Shown piece after piece: positions 18,792 through 27,182 of a stretch of DNA of 64,000 nucleotides. Origin of the DNA: Deinococcus marmoris (GTDB lineage: Bacteria > Deinococcota > Deinococci > Deinococcales > Deinococcaceae). How positions within the stretch are numbered: the first letter of the stretch is position 1; every line of letters begins with the position of its first letter. Under the pieces are notes generated by a model. That model did no database searches and was not told the origin of the DNA. It saw only the letters and a program-made list of their open reading frames with translations. Location: positions 1-64,000 of the forward strand of contig NZ_MSTI01000005.1 of NCBI RefSeq assembly GCF_001949125.1. The letters run 5' to 3'. A program made the translations under genes and the position numbers.

Positions 18792-20831
18792 TTATTTCTG
18801 GCCCGTGACGAAGTCGAAGTTCTGGTTCAGGGGACGTGTGGCTGGAATGGGCTGGGTGGTGCTGCTGGGCCAGGCGTACACCGAGTAGGCGCTGACGCGG
18901 TTTCCCTCTGCGGGCAGGTACTTGTAGGCGTAGCCCGCGTACATCTGCCACTTGTAGGGGCGCAGCGATTGCAGGGCGGGAATCCCCAGTTCGGTAAGGG
19001 GAATGCTGACGCTGTGGGCAGCGCTGTCCACCGGGAGCCGCTTGGGCTTGCTCTTGTCGAGGACCCCAGCCGTATCGGTGTAGACGGTGTTCTTGGTCAG
19101 GCCCGAGGTGTAGACCAGCGTCTGGCCCACGGCAACGCCGTTGCCTGCATCTCCGGTGCCCTCTTCCACCCGGAACAGGCCCAGGGTATTGGCCACTGCC
19201 GGATTGCCGGGCATGTTGTAGCCGTTCAGGTTGTACAGGTCGCGCAGTTGCAGGTTGTAGCCCGCGCCGTCCGCGCCAATCGCCAGTTGTGGGCTGCCGA
19301 TCACGAAGGTGGGGGTCAGCGACACGCCCGTCGTCTCGTCGCCGGGGGCCAGCAGTTTGGGCGTGAACGCGGCCAGCGGGGTGGTCTGGGTGGTGTTGCT
19401 GGCGGCGGTGTTCGCGCCGCGCGCCACGACCCGGTAGGTAAAGGTCTTGCCCACGCTCAGATCGGCGCTGTTGTCGCGGTAGAAGAAGGGACGGGAGAGC
19501 TGGTTGGCCGGGCATGACGCGCTCGTGCCGCCTGCCACGGTGCCCACCTTGTTGAAGGTGGTGCCGTCTGCCGAACGCTCGATGTCGAAGGCGAAGGGTG
19601 CGGCGTCGGCATTGCACCAGCGCAGTTCCACGAAGACGCCCGATCCGTTAGGGGCTGCGTCGCCTATGGGCGTAGTCGCGTCCGCGCCGGGCAGGCTGTA
19701 CGGCTGGGTCCAGGAACCTTCCTGTTTGAGGGTATAGGCAATGGCGGCGGCGTTCTTGGGGGCCGTCACGGTTGCGGCAGCCTCCTTGGCCGTGTTTTTC
19801 AGGGTGATCGGCACGAGGTACAGCGAGTAGTTGTAATTGTAATCGACGACCAGAACTTCCAGATTGAGCTTCTCGCCAGCGGCGCTGCCGAAGCCCTTGA
19901 TGAAGTTGGGGGTTTCGGCGCTGGGCAGGGTCACGGCCCCGGACGTGGGCGGCGTCAACAGGTCCTGCTGCGGAGTGAAGAACCATTTGCCGTCCAGCGA
20001 CGATCCGGCCACGCTGCCGGAGCCGGGCGTGCGGCCCAACTGGGCGTACATCACGCGTACCGGTCCCACATGGTTGGAGTCGGCGGCCCCGGTAATTTTA
20101 AAGTCCACCGTGTCGGTGAAGGTGGTGTCTGCCAGCGGCGTTTTGCCGTCGGCGCGCGTCAGCACCAGTTTGGCTCCGTCGGTTGTGGCGCTGGTCTCGA
20201 AGGCTGGCGGCTGGATCATGCGGACCTTGACGGTCCCGTCCGTGACCACCAGACCATGCAGATCGAATCCCGCCAGACCTGCCTTGCGTGCCTGGAGATC
20301 ATAGGTTCCGGCGGGCAACTGCGGCGCATTGAACGTGCCGTCGGCCCCGCTGGTCACCGTGCTGTACGTCTTGCCGCCAGACATCACGGTGATGGTGCTG
20401 CCCGCCACCGGCGCGCCGATGTTCTGATCGACGACGATGCCCTGGATCACGCCCTTGCCCAAGGGCACACTGGTCACGCTGACCGTGGCGCTGGCTTCCG
20501 CGCTGTTGCCCGCCGCGTCGCTGGCCACCGCGCGGTAGCTCAGGGTGCCGCTCGCTGCGCCGTCCACCGTGTCGGTGACCGTGTAGGGGGCCGTGGTGTC
20601 CTCGTTGATCAGGGTGGTGCCCCGGTAGAAGCTGACCTTGAAGATCCCCACATTGTCGCTTGCGGTGGCCGTCAGGGTGACGGTGCCGCCCGGCTGCACA
20701 CTGCTGGGCGAGGCCGTCAGGGTGACGGTGGGCTTGGTGGTGTCGCCGGGCTGAGGCGTCTCCGAGCCTCCGCAGGCCGTGAGCAGTAACCCGGTGAGGG
20801 CCAGAAGTGCGAGGGGTGAGGATCGCTTCAT
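18792..20831 (-). CDS. Large lipoprotein with Ig-like and carboxypeptidase-regulatory-like domains
   Basis: The 679-residue protein begins with a signal peptide and Ig-like domain (residues 1-118) almost identical to those of the PPC lipoprotein at 15396-16151. A carboxypeptidase regulatory-like beta sandwich follows (about 125-205: GVIQGIVVDQNIGAPVAG, GTFNAPQLPAGTYDL). The rest consists of fibronectin/Ig-like beta strands with no catalytic motif I recognise. It is presumably surface-exposed and could bind or organise extracellular material. Its C-terminal 470 residues have no counterpart in the shorter paralog, so the two share a duplicated head and different tails. Confidence 0.82.
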   Translation of the reverse strand: MKRSSPLALLALTGLLLTACGGSETPQPGDTTKPTVTLTASPSSVQPGGTVTLTATASDNVGIFKVSFYRGTTLINEDTTAPYTVTDTVDGAASGTLSYRAVASDAAGNSAEASATVSVTSVPLGKGVIQGIVVDQNIGAPVAGSTITVMSGGKTYSTVTSGADGTFNAPQLPAGTYDLQARKAGLAGFDLHGLVVTDGTVKVRMIQPPAFETSATTDGAKLVLTRADGKTPLADTTFTDTVDFKITGAADSNHVGPVRVMYAQLGRTPGSGSVAGSSLDGKWFFTPQQDLLTPPTSGAVTLPSAETPNFIKGFGSAAGEKLNLEVLVVDYNYNYSLYLVPITLKNTAKEAAATVTAPKNAAAIAYTLKQEGSWTQPYSLPGADATTPIGDAAPNGSGVFVELRWCNADAAPFAFDIERSADGTTFNKVGTVAGGTSASCPANQLSRPFFYRDNSADLSVGKTFTYRVVARGANTAASNTTQTTPLAAFTPKLLAPGDETTGVSLTPTFVIGSPQLAIGADGAGYNLQLRDLYNLNGYNMPGNPAVANTLGLFRVEEGTGDAGNGVAVGQTLVYTSGLTKNTVYTDTAGVLDKSKPKRLPVDSAAHSVSIPLTELGIPALQSLRPYKWQMYAGYAYKYLPAEGNRVSAYSVYAWPSSTTQPIPATRPLNQNFDFVTGQK

Positions 20832-21180
20832 GTGATCTCCTTTAGACCAGTCTCTGGATGGCTTGAGTGGTCAGGTGGGTGCCTGTGGGCAGCGCAGAAT
20901 GAACACAGGCCAATGAACGCGGCGGGGCGTTCGGATGAGACTGTGACGCTTGATGATCGGTATCAAGCTGTTTATGGGACGGAGGCACGATAGCGCGTGA
21001 CGTTCAGGTGAGCAAGCGCTTTCAATGGTCTCATCTTTGGTCCCCCGAGAGACCCTGGCAAATGCAAAATTGATTTTACGCAAACTGTACGCATGCCAGC
21101 TTCAGCGAACCCTCGTGCGAAATGATGGATTCATGAATGGCAGGGCTGCTTCTCACCCGGACGCCGCTTATCCTGGGACC
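20832..21180. other. Divergent intergenic region
   Basis: A 349-base gap between divergent lipoprotein genes. It contains the second copy of the duplicated upstream block (20962-21053) serving the minus-strand gene and, at 21169-21174, a TATCCT six bases before the plus-strand ATG. No gene is visible. Confidence 0.7.
20962..21053 (-). repeat. Duplicated upstream block, copy 2
   Basis: This matches the block at 16281-16372 and lies 131 bases upstream of ATG 20831, the same spacing as copy 1. With the near-identical first 118 codons it marks a duplication that carried promoter, leader and 5' coding region together. Confidence 0.65.
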
Positions 21181-21726
21181 ATGCGTAAGCTTCTGCCTGG
21201 TCTCCTTCTTCTTCCCCTGACGCTGGCTGCCTGCGGGCAACAGGAGGTTAAGGCCCCCGCCGACTACGCCCTGAGCGGCAGCATCGGCGGCGATTGGGGC
21301 GTGTCTCCCCGGCTGCGGCTGGCGCTGGTGGGAACTGGCGTGCCGGTGGCCGTGACCAACGACAGCGCCATTGCCCAGAATGTGGTCGGCACAGGGACAA
21401 ACTCCTGGCAGTACGGCTTCGATCTGCCGAACATTCCCGGTGTGGCGGGCGTGTATCAGGTGGTGGCCTATAACGACGCCAACAACGACGCGCGCCTGAG
21501 CCTGGGCGAGACGGTGGCGCGCAACCGCCTGTGGCTGGTCTTCAGCCCGGCGGGTGGTACGTTCGGCCCCTTCGAGCTGCCCGACAACTGGCCCGGCGGC
21601 GGGACCGAACTGCTGCCCCAGATGACCGTCTCGCGCGGCTGGAACCTGTTTGACCGTTCTCAAGTACTGGGAGACGGCAACCCGCGCGCCGTCGGCAAGA
21701 TCGTCGGCTACGACATCAGCCGCTGA
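21181..21726 (+). CDS. Small lipoprotein of unknown function
   Basis: The 181-residue protein has a lipoprotein signal (LLLPLTLAAC, C17). The mature part is predicted as a single beta-rich domain (YALSGSIGG, YQVVAYNDANNDARLSLGE, then VARNRLWLVFSP). The DANNDARLSLGE stretch resembles a calcium-binding DxDxD-type loop as seen in carboxypeptidase-like or SdrD-type beta domains; this is a suggestion only. The start at ATG 21181 is chosen for the signal peptide and has a possible -10 six bases before it. It is divergent from the protease cluster. Confidence 0.8.
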   Translation: MRKLLPGLLLLPLTLAACGQQEVKAPADYALSGSIGGDWGVSPRLRLALVGTGVPVAVTNDSAIAQNVVGTGTNSWQYGFDLPNIPGVAGVYQVVAYNDANNDARLSLGETVARNRLWLVFSPAGGTFGPFELPDNWPGGGTELLPQMTVSRGWNLFDRSQVLGDGNPRAVGKIVGYDISR

Positions 21727-21814
21727 TCCGCCTGACAGATGCTGAAGACGATTTCGGGGCCGTAACGTCGGTCCTGACGCTTTTCTTGTGGCCGTCTGCG
21801 TCTAGCCTGGAGGC

Positions 21815-22801
21815 ATGAAAACACCCGCTCTCCTGTTTCCACTTCTGCTCGGCGCGGCTGTTCTGAACGCGCAGGCCGGGGCACAGTCCGCCGCCGCCCT
21901 GGCAAAGGTGGACGTGGCCGATATGGGCATCCAGACGGCCCGCGAGAAAAAATATCCCGGCAGCGCCCTGAAAGTGCTGACCAATCTGCGTGCGGGGGGC
22001 AACTACTCGCGGCAGGTGGTGTCGTATCAATCTGGTGGCCTGAGCATCCGCGCCCTGCTGACTGTTCCCACGGGCACACCGCCAAAAGGGGGCTGGCCCG
22101 CCATCGTGTTCAACCACGGCTATGTTCCGCCGAACGTCTACCGCACCACCGAGCGCTACGTGGCGTATCAGGACGCCTTTGCCCGCGCGGGCTTCGTGAC
22201 CCTCAAGAGCGACTACCGGGGCCACGGCAGCAGCCAGGGCGAGGCGCTGGGCGGTTACTACTCCCCCGGCTACACCGACGACGTGATGAACGCGCTGGGC
22301 AGCCTCAAGCGCGACGGGCGGGTGAACGCGGCGCGCATCGGCATGTGGGGGCACAGCATGGGCGGCTTCCTGACCCTGCGGGCGATGGTGATCGCTCCCG
22401 GCGATATCAAGGCCGGGGTGATCTGGGCCGGGGTGGTGGGCGATTACAACGCCATGATGACCCAGTGGAGCAGTCCGGTGCCCGCCAGCATCCCGCAGGG
22501 CGTGCTGAACCTCCGCAAGACGGCGGTGGCGAAGTACGGCACGCCCGCCAGCAATCCCAAATTCTGGAATTCCCTGAGCGCCAACAGCTACCTTAAGGAC
22601 CTGAAAGGCCCCATCCAGCTTCACATCGGTACGGCGGACGAGGACGTGCCGGTGGTCTTCCACACGGCGCTGAGCAGGGACCTCAAGGCCATCGGCAAGC
22701 CGGTGCAGAGTTACGTCTATCCGGGCGACAACCACAACCTGTCCCGCAACCTGCGGACGGCCCTGAACCGCAGCGTGCAGTTCTTCAAAGAGCATCTCTG
22801 A
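21815..22801 (+). CDS. Secreted alpha/beta hydrolase (S9-like), first of a tandem pair
   Basis: Signal peptide (1-23), then an alpha/beta hydrolase fold of the prolyl-oligopeptidase/dienelactone hydrolase type. The nucleophile is S181 in GHSMGG, the acid about D275 or D277 in GTADEDVP, and the histidine H307 in GDNHN. The region FNHGYVPP supplies the oxyanion strand. It is a predicted exported esterase or peptidase; substrate unknown. GGAGG one base before the ATG is unusually close, so the TAGCCT at 21803-21808 may instead be a -10 for a leaderless message. The next gene is a paralog four bases downstream. Confidence 0.87.
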   Translation: MKTPALLFPLLLGAAVLNAQAGAQSAAALAKVDVADMGIQTAREKKYPGSALKVLTNLRAGGNYSRQVVSYQSGGLSIRALLTVPTGTPPKGGWPAIVFNHGYVPPNVYRTTERYVAYQDAFARAGFVTLKSDYRGHGSSQGEALGGYYSPGYTDDVMNALGSLKRDGRVNAARIGMWGHSMGGFLTLRAMVIAPGDIKAGVIWAGVVGDYNAMMTQWSSPVPASIPQGVLNLRKTAVAKYGTPASNPKFWNSLSANSYLKDLKGPIQLHIGTADEDVPVVFHTALSRDLKAIGKPVQSYVYPGDNHNLSRNLRTALNRSVQFFKEHL

Positions 22802-22805
22802 ACCC

Positions 22806-23864
22806 ATGCGACGACTGATCAATTTTGCCGTCCTGCTGCTGGTGCTGGGCGCGGGTTACATCGCCGTGACGCAGCCGGAGAACCTGCCATTCAGGGTGCC
22901 GTGGCAGGTGCAGACGGCCCCGGCTCTGCCACAGGCGTCCCCTCCGCCTCCCGATACCACCGTGCAGGCTGGCCCGCTGGGAAGGGTCACCGACACGGCC
23001 ATCGAGAGCCTCGTGGCCCGCCAGTCCATCAGCATTCCGGCACTGCGGGCGCGCGAGTATCCGGGCAGCAAACTCAGCGTGGTGCGGAATCTCAATCCGG
23101 GGGGCAACTACAGCCGTCAGGTAATTTCGTATCAATCGGACGGTCTCAGGATCTTTGCCCTGCTGACCGTTCCACGCGGCACGCCGCCGCAGGGGGGCTG
23201 GCCCGCCATCGTGTTCAACCACGGCTATATCCCGCCGGACGAGTACCGCACCACCGAGCGCTACGTGGCCTATCAGGACGCCTTCGCGCGGGCCGGGTAT
23301 GTCACCCTCAAAAGCGATTACCGGGGCCACGGCGACTCCGAGGGCACGGCCCGTGGCGGCTATAACGATCCCGGCTACACCGTGGACGTGCTGAACGCCG
23401 CCGCCAGCCTCAAGGCGGACCCCCGCGTGAACCGGGCGCGCATGGGCGTGTGGGGGCACAGCATGGGCGGCCAACTGAGCCTGCGCGCCATGCTGGTGGA
23501 CCCGGACCTGAAGGCCGCCTCGCTGTGGGCAGGGGTGATGGCCAGCTACGACATCCTGGCCACCGACTGGAATCCCCCCAGCGGCGAGCAGAAGCCAACG
23601 CTGGACACCCTCAACCGCCGCTACCTGCGCGCCCTGAGTCCCAACGCCTACCTGCAAGAGCTGGACGGGCGGCCCCTCCAGCTTCATCAGGGCACCGCTG
23701 ACAAGGACGTGCCGTACAGCTTCCAGAAGGACTTTGCCGATGATCTGCGGGCCGCTAGGCAGCAGTTTACGGCCTACAAGTACCCTGGCGACAACCACAA
23801 CCTGAGCGGCAATCTGCGGCTGGCCCTGGACCGCAGCGTGGCCTTCTTTAAGGAAAATCTGTGA
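22806..23864 (+). CDS. Membrane-anchored or secreted alpha/beta hydrolase, second of a tandem pair
   Basis: The 352-residue protein is highly similar to the preceding hydrolase from about residue 75 on (PGSKLSVVRNLNPGGNYSRQV, FNHGYIPPDEYRTTERYVAYQDAF). Its nucleophile is S219 in GHSMGG, with acid in GTADKDVP and histidine in GDNHN. The N-terminus differs: one hydrophobic segment (about 6-21) without a clear cleavage site and then a Pro-rich linker, so it may stay membrane-anchored. The two genes form a tandem duplication in one operon and probably act on related substrates. Confidence 0.87.
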   Translation: MRRLINFAVLLLVLGAGYIAVTQPENLPFRVPWQVQTAPALPQASPPPPDTTVQAGPLGRVTDTAIESLVARQSISIPALRAREYPGSKLSVVRNLNPGGNYSRQVISYQSDGLRIFALLTVPRGTPPQGGWPAIVFNHGYIPPDEYRTTERYVAYQDAFARAGYVTLKSDYRGHGDSEGTARGGYNDPGYTVDVLNAAASLKADPRVNRARMGVWGHSMGGQLSLRAMLVDPDLKAASLWAGVMASYDILATDWNPPSGEQKPTLDTLNRRYLRALSPNAYLQELDGRPLQLHQGTADKDVPYSFQKDFADDLRAARQQFTAYKYPGDNHNLSGNLRLALDRSVAFFKENL

Positions 23865-24001
23865 CGCGGTGGCCTCTGCGCGCCGTCGTGGAGGCCTAAA
23901 ATGCATCTGTCACAGCGTCTGTGAACCAGCAGGCCAGCTCTCCCTATTTCGGACATACCCTGCCTCTTTTGGCCGAAGCGCACCCGCACAACCTCTGCCC
24001 A

Positions 24002-24030
24002 TTGACGTGGCCCCCGTGCTGGGCTATGAT
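24002..24030 (+). promoter_or_regulatory. Promoter of tRNA-Glu
   Basis: TTGACG (24002-24007), a 17-base spacer and TATGAT (24025-24030) match the sigma-A consensus well; the tRNA starts 72 bases after the -10. Confidence 0.75.
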
Positions 24031-24096
24031 TCTCGCCGTGCTGAAAAGCACCCCTTGAAAGGGCGGCGGACACACTAGAAAAAAGTGAATGCTGAA

Positions 24097-24176
<80 letters not shown>

Positions 24177-24183
24177 ACTTGAG

Positions 24184-24206
24184 CCTCCGCCTCGGCGGGG
24201 GTTTTT
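24184..24206 (+). terminator. Terminator of tRNA-Glu
   Basis: CCTCCGCC pairs with GGCGGGGG, followed by TTTTT (24202-24206), eight bases after the tRNA. Confidence 0.75.
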
Positions 24207-24248
24207 GCTTTGTATATGCGCTGTCTATCGCGGTTTTGCGGGCGCACG

Positions 24249-24277
24249 TTGACACCCCGCCGCGCCCTTGCTAGATT
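24249..24277 (+). promoter_or_regulatory. Promoter of tRNA-Ile
   Basis: A perfect TTGACA (24249-24254), a 17-base spacer and TAGATT (24272-24277), 44 bases upstream of the tRNA. Confidence 0.8.
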
Positions 24278-24321
24278 AACTGCCGCCTGTTCGGTTACGG
24301 ACACGCGGAAATGAGTGGTGT

Positions 24322-24475
<154 letters not shown>

Positions 24476-24483
24476 ATGCCCGT

Positions 24484-24540
24484 AAGCGTGGGGTCATCCA
24501 CGCCGAAGCGTGAGGTCAAAAGGGCCGAAGCGTGGGGTCA
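24484..24540 (+). repeat. Three 13-bp iterons at 22-bp spacing, copying the tRNA anticodon arm
   Basis: AAGCGTGGGGTCA (24484-24496), AAGCGTGAGGTCA (24506-24518) and AAGCGTGGGGTCA (24528-24540) start exactly 22 bases apart, two helical turns. The same sequence, with C at the last base, is part of the tRNA (24359-24371) and of the right att repeat (46594-46606). They lie just before the integrase gene and are candidate integrase or excisionase binding sites. Confidence 0.8.
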
Positions 24541-24564
24541 TATGCACGGCGGGAAGGGGTGATT

Positions 24565-25449
24565 ATGCACTTCACGCTGGCACAACACATTCAGGATTTT
24601 CTCATGGGCTGTCGTCAACGTGGCCACAGCAAGGCCACGCTCTCGGCCTACCGGACCTCGCTGGACAAGTTCACGGCCTACGCGCAGGCCGCCGGGGTCA
24701 CACGTGCCGAGGCCGTCACGCGCACCTTGTTACGCAACTACGCCAGCTCGCTGACCGAGCAGATGAGTCCTGGCGGCGCACACGCACGGCTGCGCCCACT
24801 CAAGACCTTCTTCCTGTGGCTGGAGGCCGACGAGGTCATCGAGAAGTCCCCGATGCGCCGGGTGTCGATGCCCAAGCTGCCGCGCCAGATTCTGCCTGCC
24901 GTTGAGCCGGAGGTTGTCGAGCGCCTGATGGAGACGGCGCTGGGGAACCGCCACCCCCAGCGGGACCGCGCCATCATCGCCGTGCTGTACGACACCGGCC
25001 TGCGGGTCTCGGAGCTGTGCGGCCTGCATCTGGACGACATCGAGCCGGGGGGCCGCCTGAACGTCCGGCAGGCCAAGGGCAGCAAGGACCGCATCGTGCC
25101 GATTTCGCGGGTGGGCCTTAAGCACTTGGCGCGCTATGTCCAGACGGAGCGCCCAGCCAGCCTGCTTCCCAACGTATTCCTAACCCTGCCTGACGCTGCC
25201 GTGTGCCGCGACACGGTCAAGCAACTGCTGGCCCGGCTGTGCGTGACTGCTGGAACGGCCACCTACAGCCCTCACACCTTCCGCCGTGGCTTCGCCGTGA
25301 ACTACTTGCGGAACTCCGGGGACGTGTTCACGCTTCAGCGCATCCTCGGCCACGCCTCGCTGGAGATGACTAACCGCTACGCCGTGCTGAATACCGAGGA
25401 CCTCAAAGACGTTCATCGCCGCGCCAGTCCCATGAGCGCGTTGAAGTAA
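24565..25449 (+). CDS. Tyrosine recombinase/integrase of the island
   Basis: Catalyses site-specific integration and excision through a tyrosine-DNA intermediate. The 294-residue protein has an N-terminal SAM-like core-binding domain (about 1-85, with GHSKATLSAYRTSLDKF) and a catalytic domain. The first Arg is in DTGLRVSELCGL, the Lys in AKGSKDRIVPI, HxxR in HTFRR, the second His in LGHAS and the Tyr in NRYAV, so the active set is complete. The start at ATG 24565 follows AAGGGGTG; an upstream in-frame GTG at 24532 lies inside an iteron. Its position next to the intact tRNA-Ile marks it as the element's own integrase rather than chromosomal XerC/D. Confidence 0.93.
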   Translation: MHFTLAQHIQDFLMGCRQRGHSKATLSAYRTSLDKFTAYAQAAGVTRAEAVTRTLLRNYASSLTEQMSPGGAHARLRPLKTFFLWLEADEVIEKSPMRRVSMPKLPRQILPAVEPEVVERLMETALGNRHPQRDRAIIAVLYDTGLRVSELCGLHLDDIEPGGRLNVRQAKGSKDRIVPISRVGLKHLARYVQTERPASLLPNVFLTLPDAAVCRDTVKQLLARLCVTAGTATYSPHTFRRGFAVNYLRNSGDVFTLQRILGHASLEMTNRYAVLNTEDLKDVHRRASPMSALK

Positions 25450-25545
25450 ACAGCGCAGGCTACGCCACCTCGCCCCAACATCGCCGCACTGAACTGAATA
25501 GCTGCGCGGCGATGGGCGAACCTCGATGAAGGAGAGGAGAACTCC

Positions 25546-26049
25546 ATGAACGACAAACAGCGCACCGAAGACACGCGGCGTCTCACCCTGGGACTGCGCC
25601 ACAACTTCACGCAGATTCAGTATTCCTGGGAGTACCCGAAGCGGGCCTATGAGCATGTGTCCGTCCCCGCCCAACTCGTGATGACGCTTCTGACCTTTGT
25701 GGCGCTCACGCCGCTCGAAGAGATACTGGACTTCCTGGCCGAGGATTCGTTGATGCCACGCATAAAGCAGGAACTTGATATCCCAGACCTGAAGCTGGAC
25801 CACCCCGATGGTCTAGCGGCCAACCTGGCGCAGTGGCGTGCGGCCATCGGCTCCGGGTGCGTCGAGATGGTCATGACCCCCGATTCCCGCCGCCTACTGG
25901 CCGGGCTGCGGGCCTGGATACCAGCCACAGCAGACGGGACTGCCTGGGAGATGACACTGGACATCGAGCGTCTGGCGGGCATCGTGCGCGGGCTGGTGGG
26001 TGCGGCCTTCTACTGGGGCTTACCGTTGTCCCCATCAGACGGCCTTTGA
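25546..26049 (+). CDS. Hypothetical protein
   Basis: The 167-residue protein is not recognised. It is predicted mostly helical, with a hydrophobic stretch (PAQLVMTLLTFVALTPLEEIL, about 42-62) that could be a buried helix. GGAGAGGAG upstream of ATG 25546 is a good binding site. Its last 15 bases overlap the 3' end of the convergent nuclease-like gene. It is island cargo directly after the integrase. Confidence 0.65.
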   Translation: MNDKQRTEDTRRLTLGLRHNFTQIQYSWEYPKRAYEHVSVPAQLVMTLLTFVALTPLEEILDFLAEDSLMPRIKQELDIPDLKLDHPDGLAANLAQWRAAIGSGCVEMVMTPDSRRLLAGLRAWIPATADGTAWEMTLDIERLAGIVRGLVGAAFYWGLPLSPSDGL

Positions 26050-26589
26050 CTGGGTGGGCAGCCAGCCGAGCCAGTTCTGGAACGGCCTGAACGGACAGAA
26101 GGAAGAGTCGGGATGAACAGTGATGGTGGGCTTCCAGTAGGCGCTGGGTAGCAGGTAGAGGTGGCTTAGCGCCTCTCCCGACAGCACCGCCAGTGCAAGG
26201 ATGTCGGCGTCTCGTCGGTAATCCTTGCTGTATTGATATTGGTTGTGGTTGGAGCCTCGCAGGGCAGGCAGCTTGACTTGTGCTGAGCCGCCAGCCCTGG
26301 GCGTCATCACCTTGACTTCCACCCGCACGTCACCAACATGGAGGTCAGCGGGTGCGCCAGGCTTAGCGAAGGCCACTGTCACCCCCTGCCCAGTGAAATA
26401 GTCGGCCACCAGCTGTTCCCCGAGCTTGCCCCGGTTGTTGCGTTCGCAGTTGCTGCCGAGTCCTAGTGCCTTCTTATGACGCTTGACTGTGGCAACGCTG
26501 ATTCTGAACTGCGTGGCAAGCTCAGCGTTGTTCGCGCCACCCGCGTGGGCTGCGTAGAACTGTGGGATGTCGATGTGCCTTATATACAT
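26035..26589 (-). CDS. HTH protein with PD-(D/E)xK nuclease-like domain
   Basis: The 184-residue protein starts with a helix-turn-helix segment (about 10-45: NAELATQFRISVATVKRHKKALG). A region resembling the PD-(D/E)xK fold follows: GKLGEQLVADYF, then PADLHVGDVRVEVKVM with the D...ExK spacing of this nuclease group. It may be a small element-borne endonuclease or Holliday-junction or restriction-like enzyme. GGAGGT six bases upstream of ATG 26589 sets the start; the longer frame up to 26703 has no such signal. Function is inferred from motif spacing only. Confidence 0.65.
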   Translation of the reverse strand: MYIRHIDIPQFYAAHAGGANNAELATQFRISVATVKRHKKALGLGSNCERNNRGKLGEQLVADYFTGQGVTVAFAKPGAPADLHVGDVRVEVKVMTPRAGGSAQVKLPALRGSNHNQYQYSKDYRRDADILALAVLSGEALSHLYLLPSAYWKPTITVHPDSSFCPFRPFQNWLGWLPTQSKAV

Positions 26590-27182
26590 AGTGTGACCTC
26601 CAGAAAATGGATATCCGCCCGGCGTGTGCTGGGCGGAAGAGAGAGGACTGGGTTGTGGAATGGACAGAAGGAGAATGGGAACCCCCAATAGAAATCTGTT
26701 CACTTGTCAGTTTCAACATCAAGGGAAGCTACGCTGCAAGCCCTAACAGCGTCTAACATCTTCGGGGTTCGCTCAAGAACGTGAGTAGGGTTACATAGAC
26801 TGCAAGGACGTGGTGAAGGCAGAACAGACCCTGAAAGCCGCGAGTAGCCCGGCACATCGCCCCAAGGCAACGTCAGGCTGTGAAACCACGAGAGTTTCGC
26901 TGGAAATCGCGGCGCAGCCGCCCCGGCTTTGCCGGGCAACCCACTGCTAAAGCTGAAGCAGCAGTGATGTTGGCTGAGGAAGCCTTGTGGGCAGGCGGTC
27001 TTCGAGGTAAGTGCGGGGGCGGGGGGGGGCCTTACAATCCCTCTGCCTGCGGTGTTGGGGGGCTGCGCGTGAAGAGGAGGGGGATGTAGCCCTCCTCATA
27101 CCATTTACAGCCTTGCAGCGGCTTTTTACGGACAGCAGAGCTCCGATGTCCGCCAAGTCCAAGCAACCCTGCGGCGATGGTG
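26590..27182. other. Gene-free stretch in the island
   Basis: About 590 bases in which short frames exist on both strands but none has a good start signal or plausible protein composition. It contains a run of nine G (27021-27029) preceded by GGGGGC, and a CCGGC-TTT-GCCGG hairpin near 26922. I see no RNA gene or recognised repeat. Confidence 0.5.

Noticed and set aside
16500..19517. A 1005-codon plus-strand frame
   Set aside because: It is antisense to the S8-PPC protease and the large lipoprotein; its Gly/Val/His-rich composition is typical of the opposite strand of GC-rich genes.
24484..24540. Possible CRISPR array
   Set aside because: Only three 13-bp units with 9-base gaps and no cas genes; the match to the tRNA points to integrase sites.
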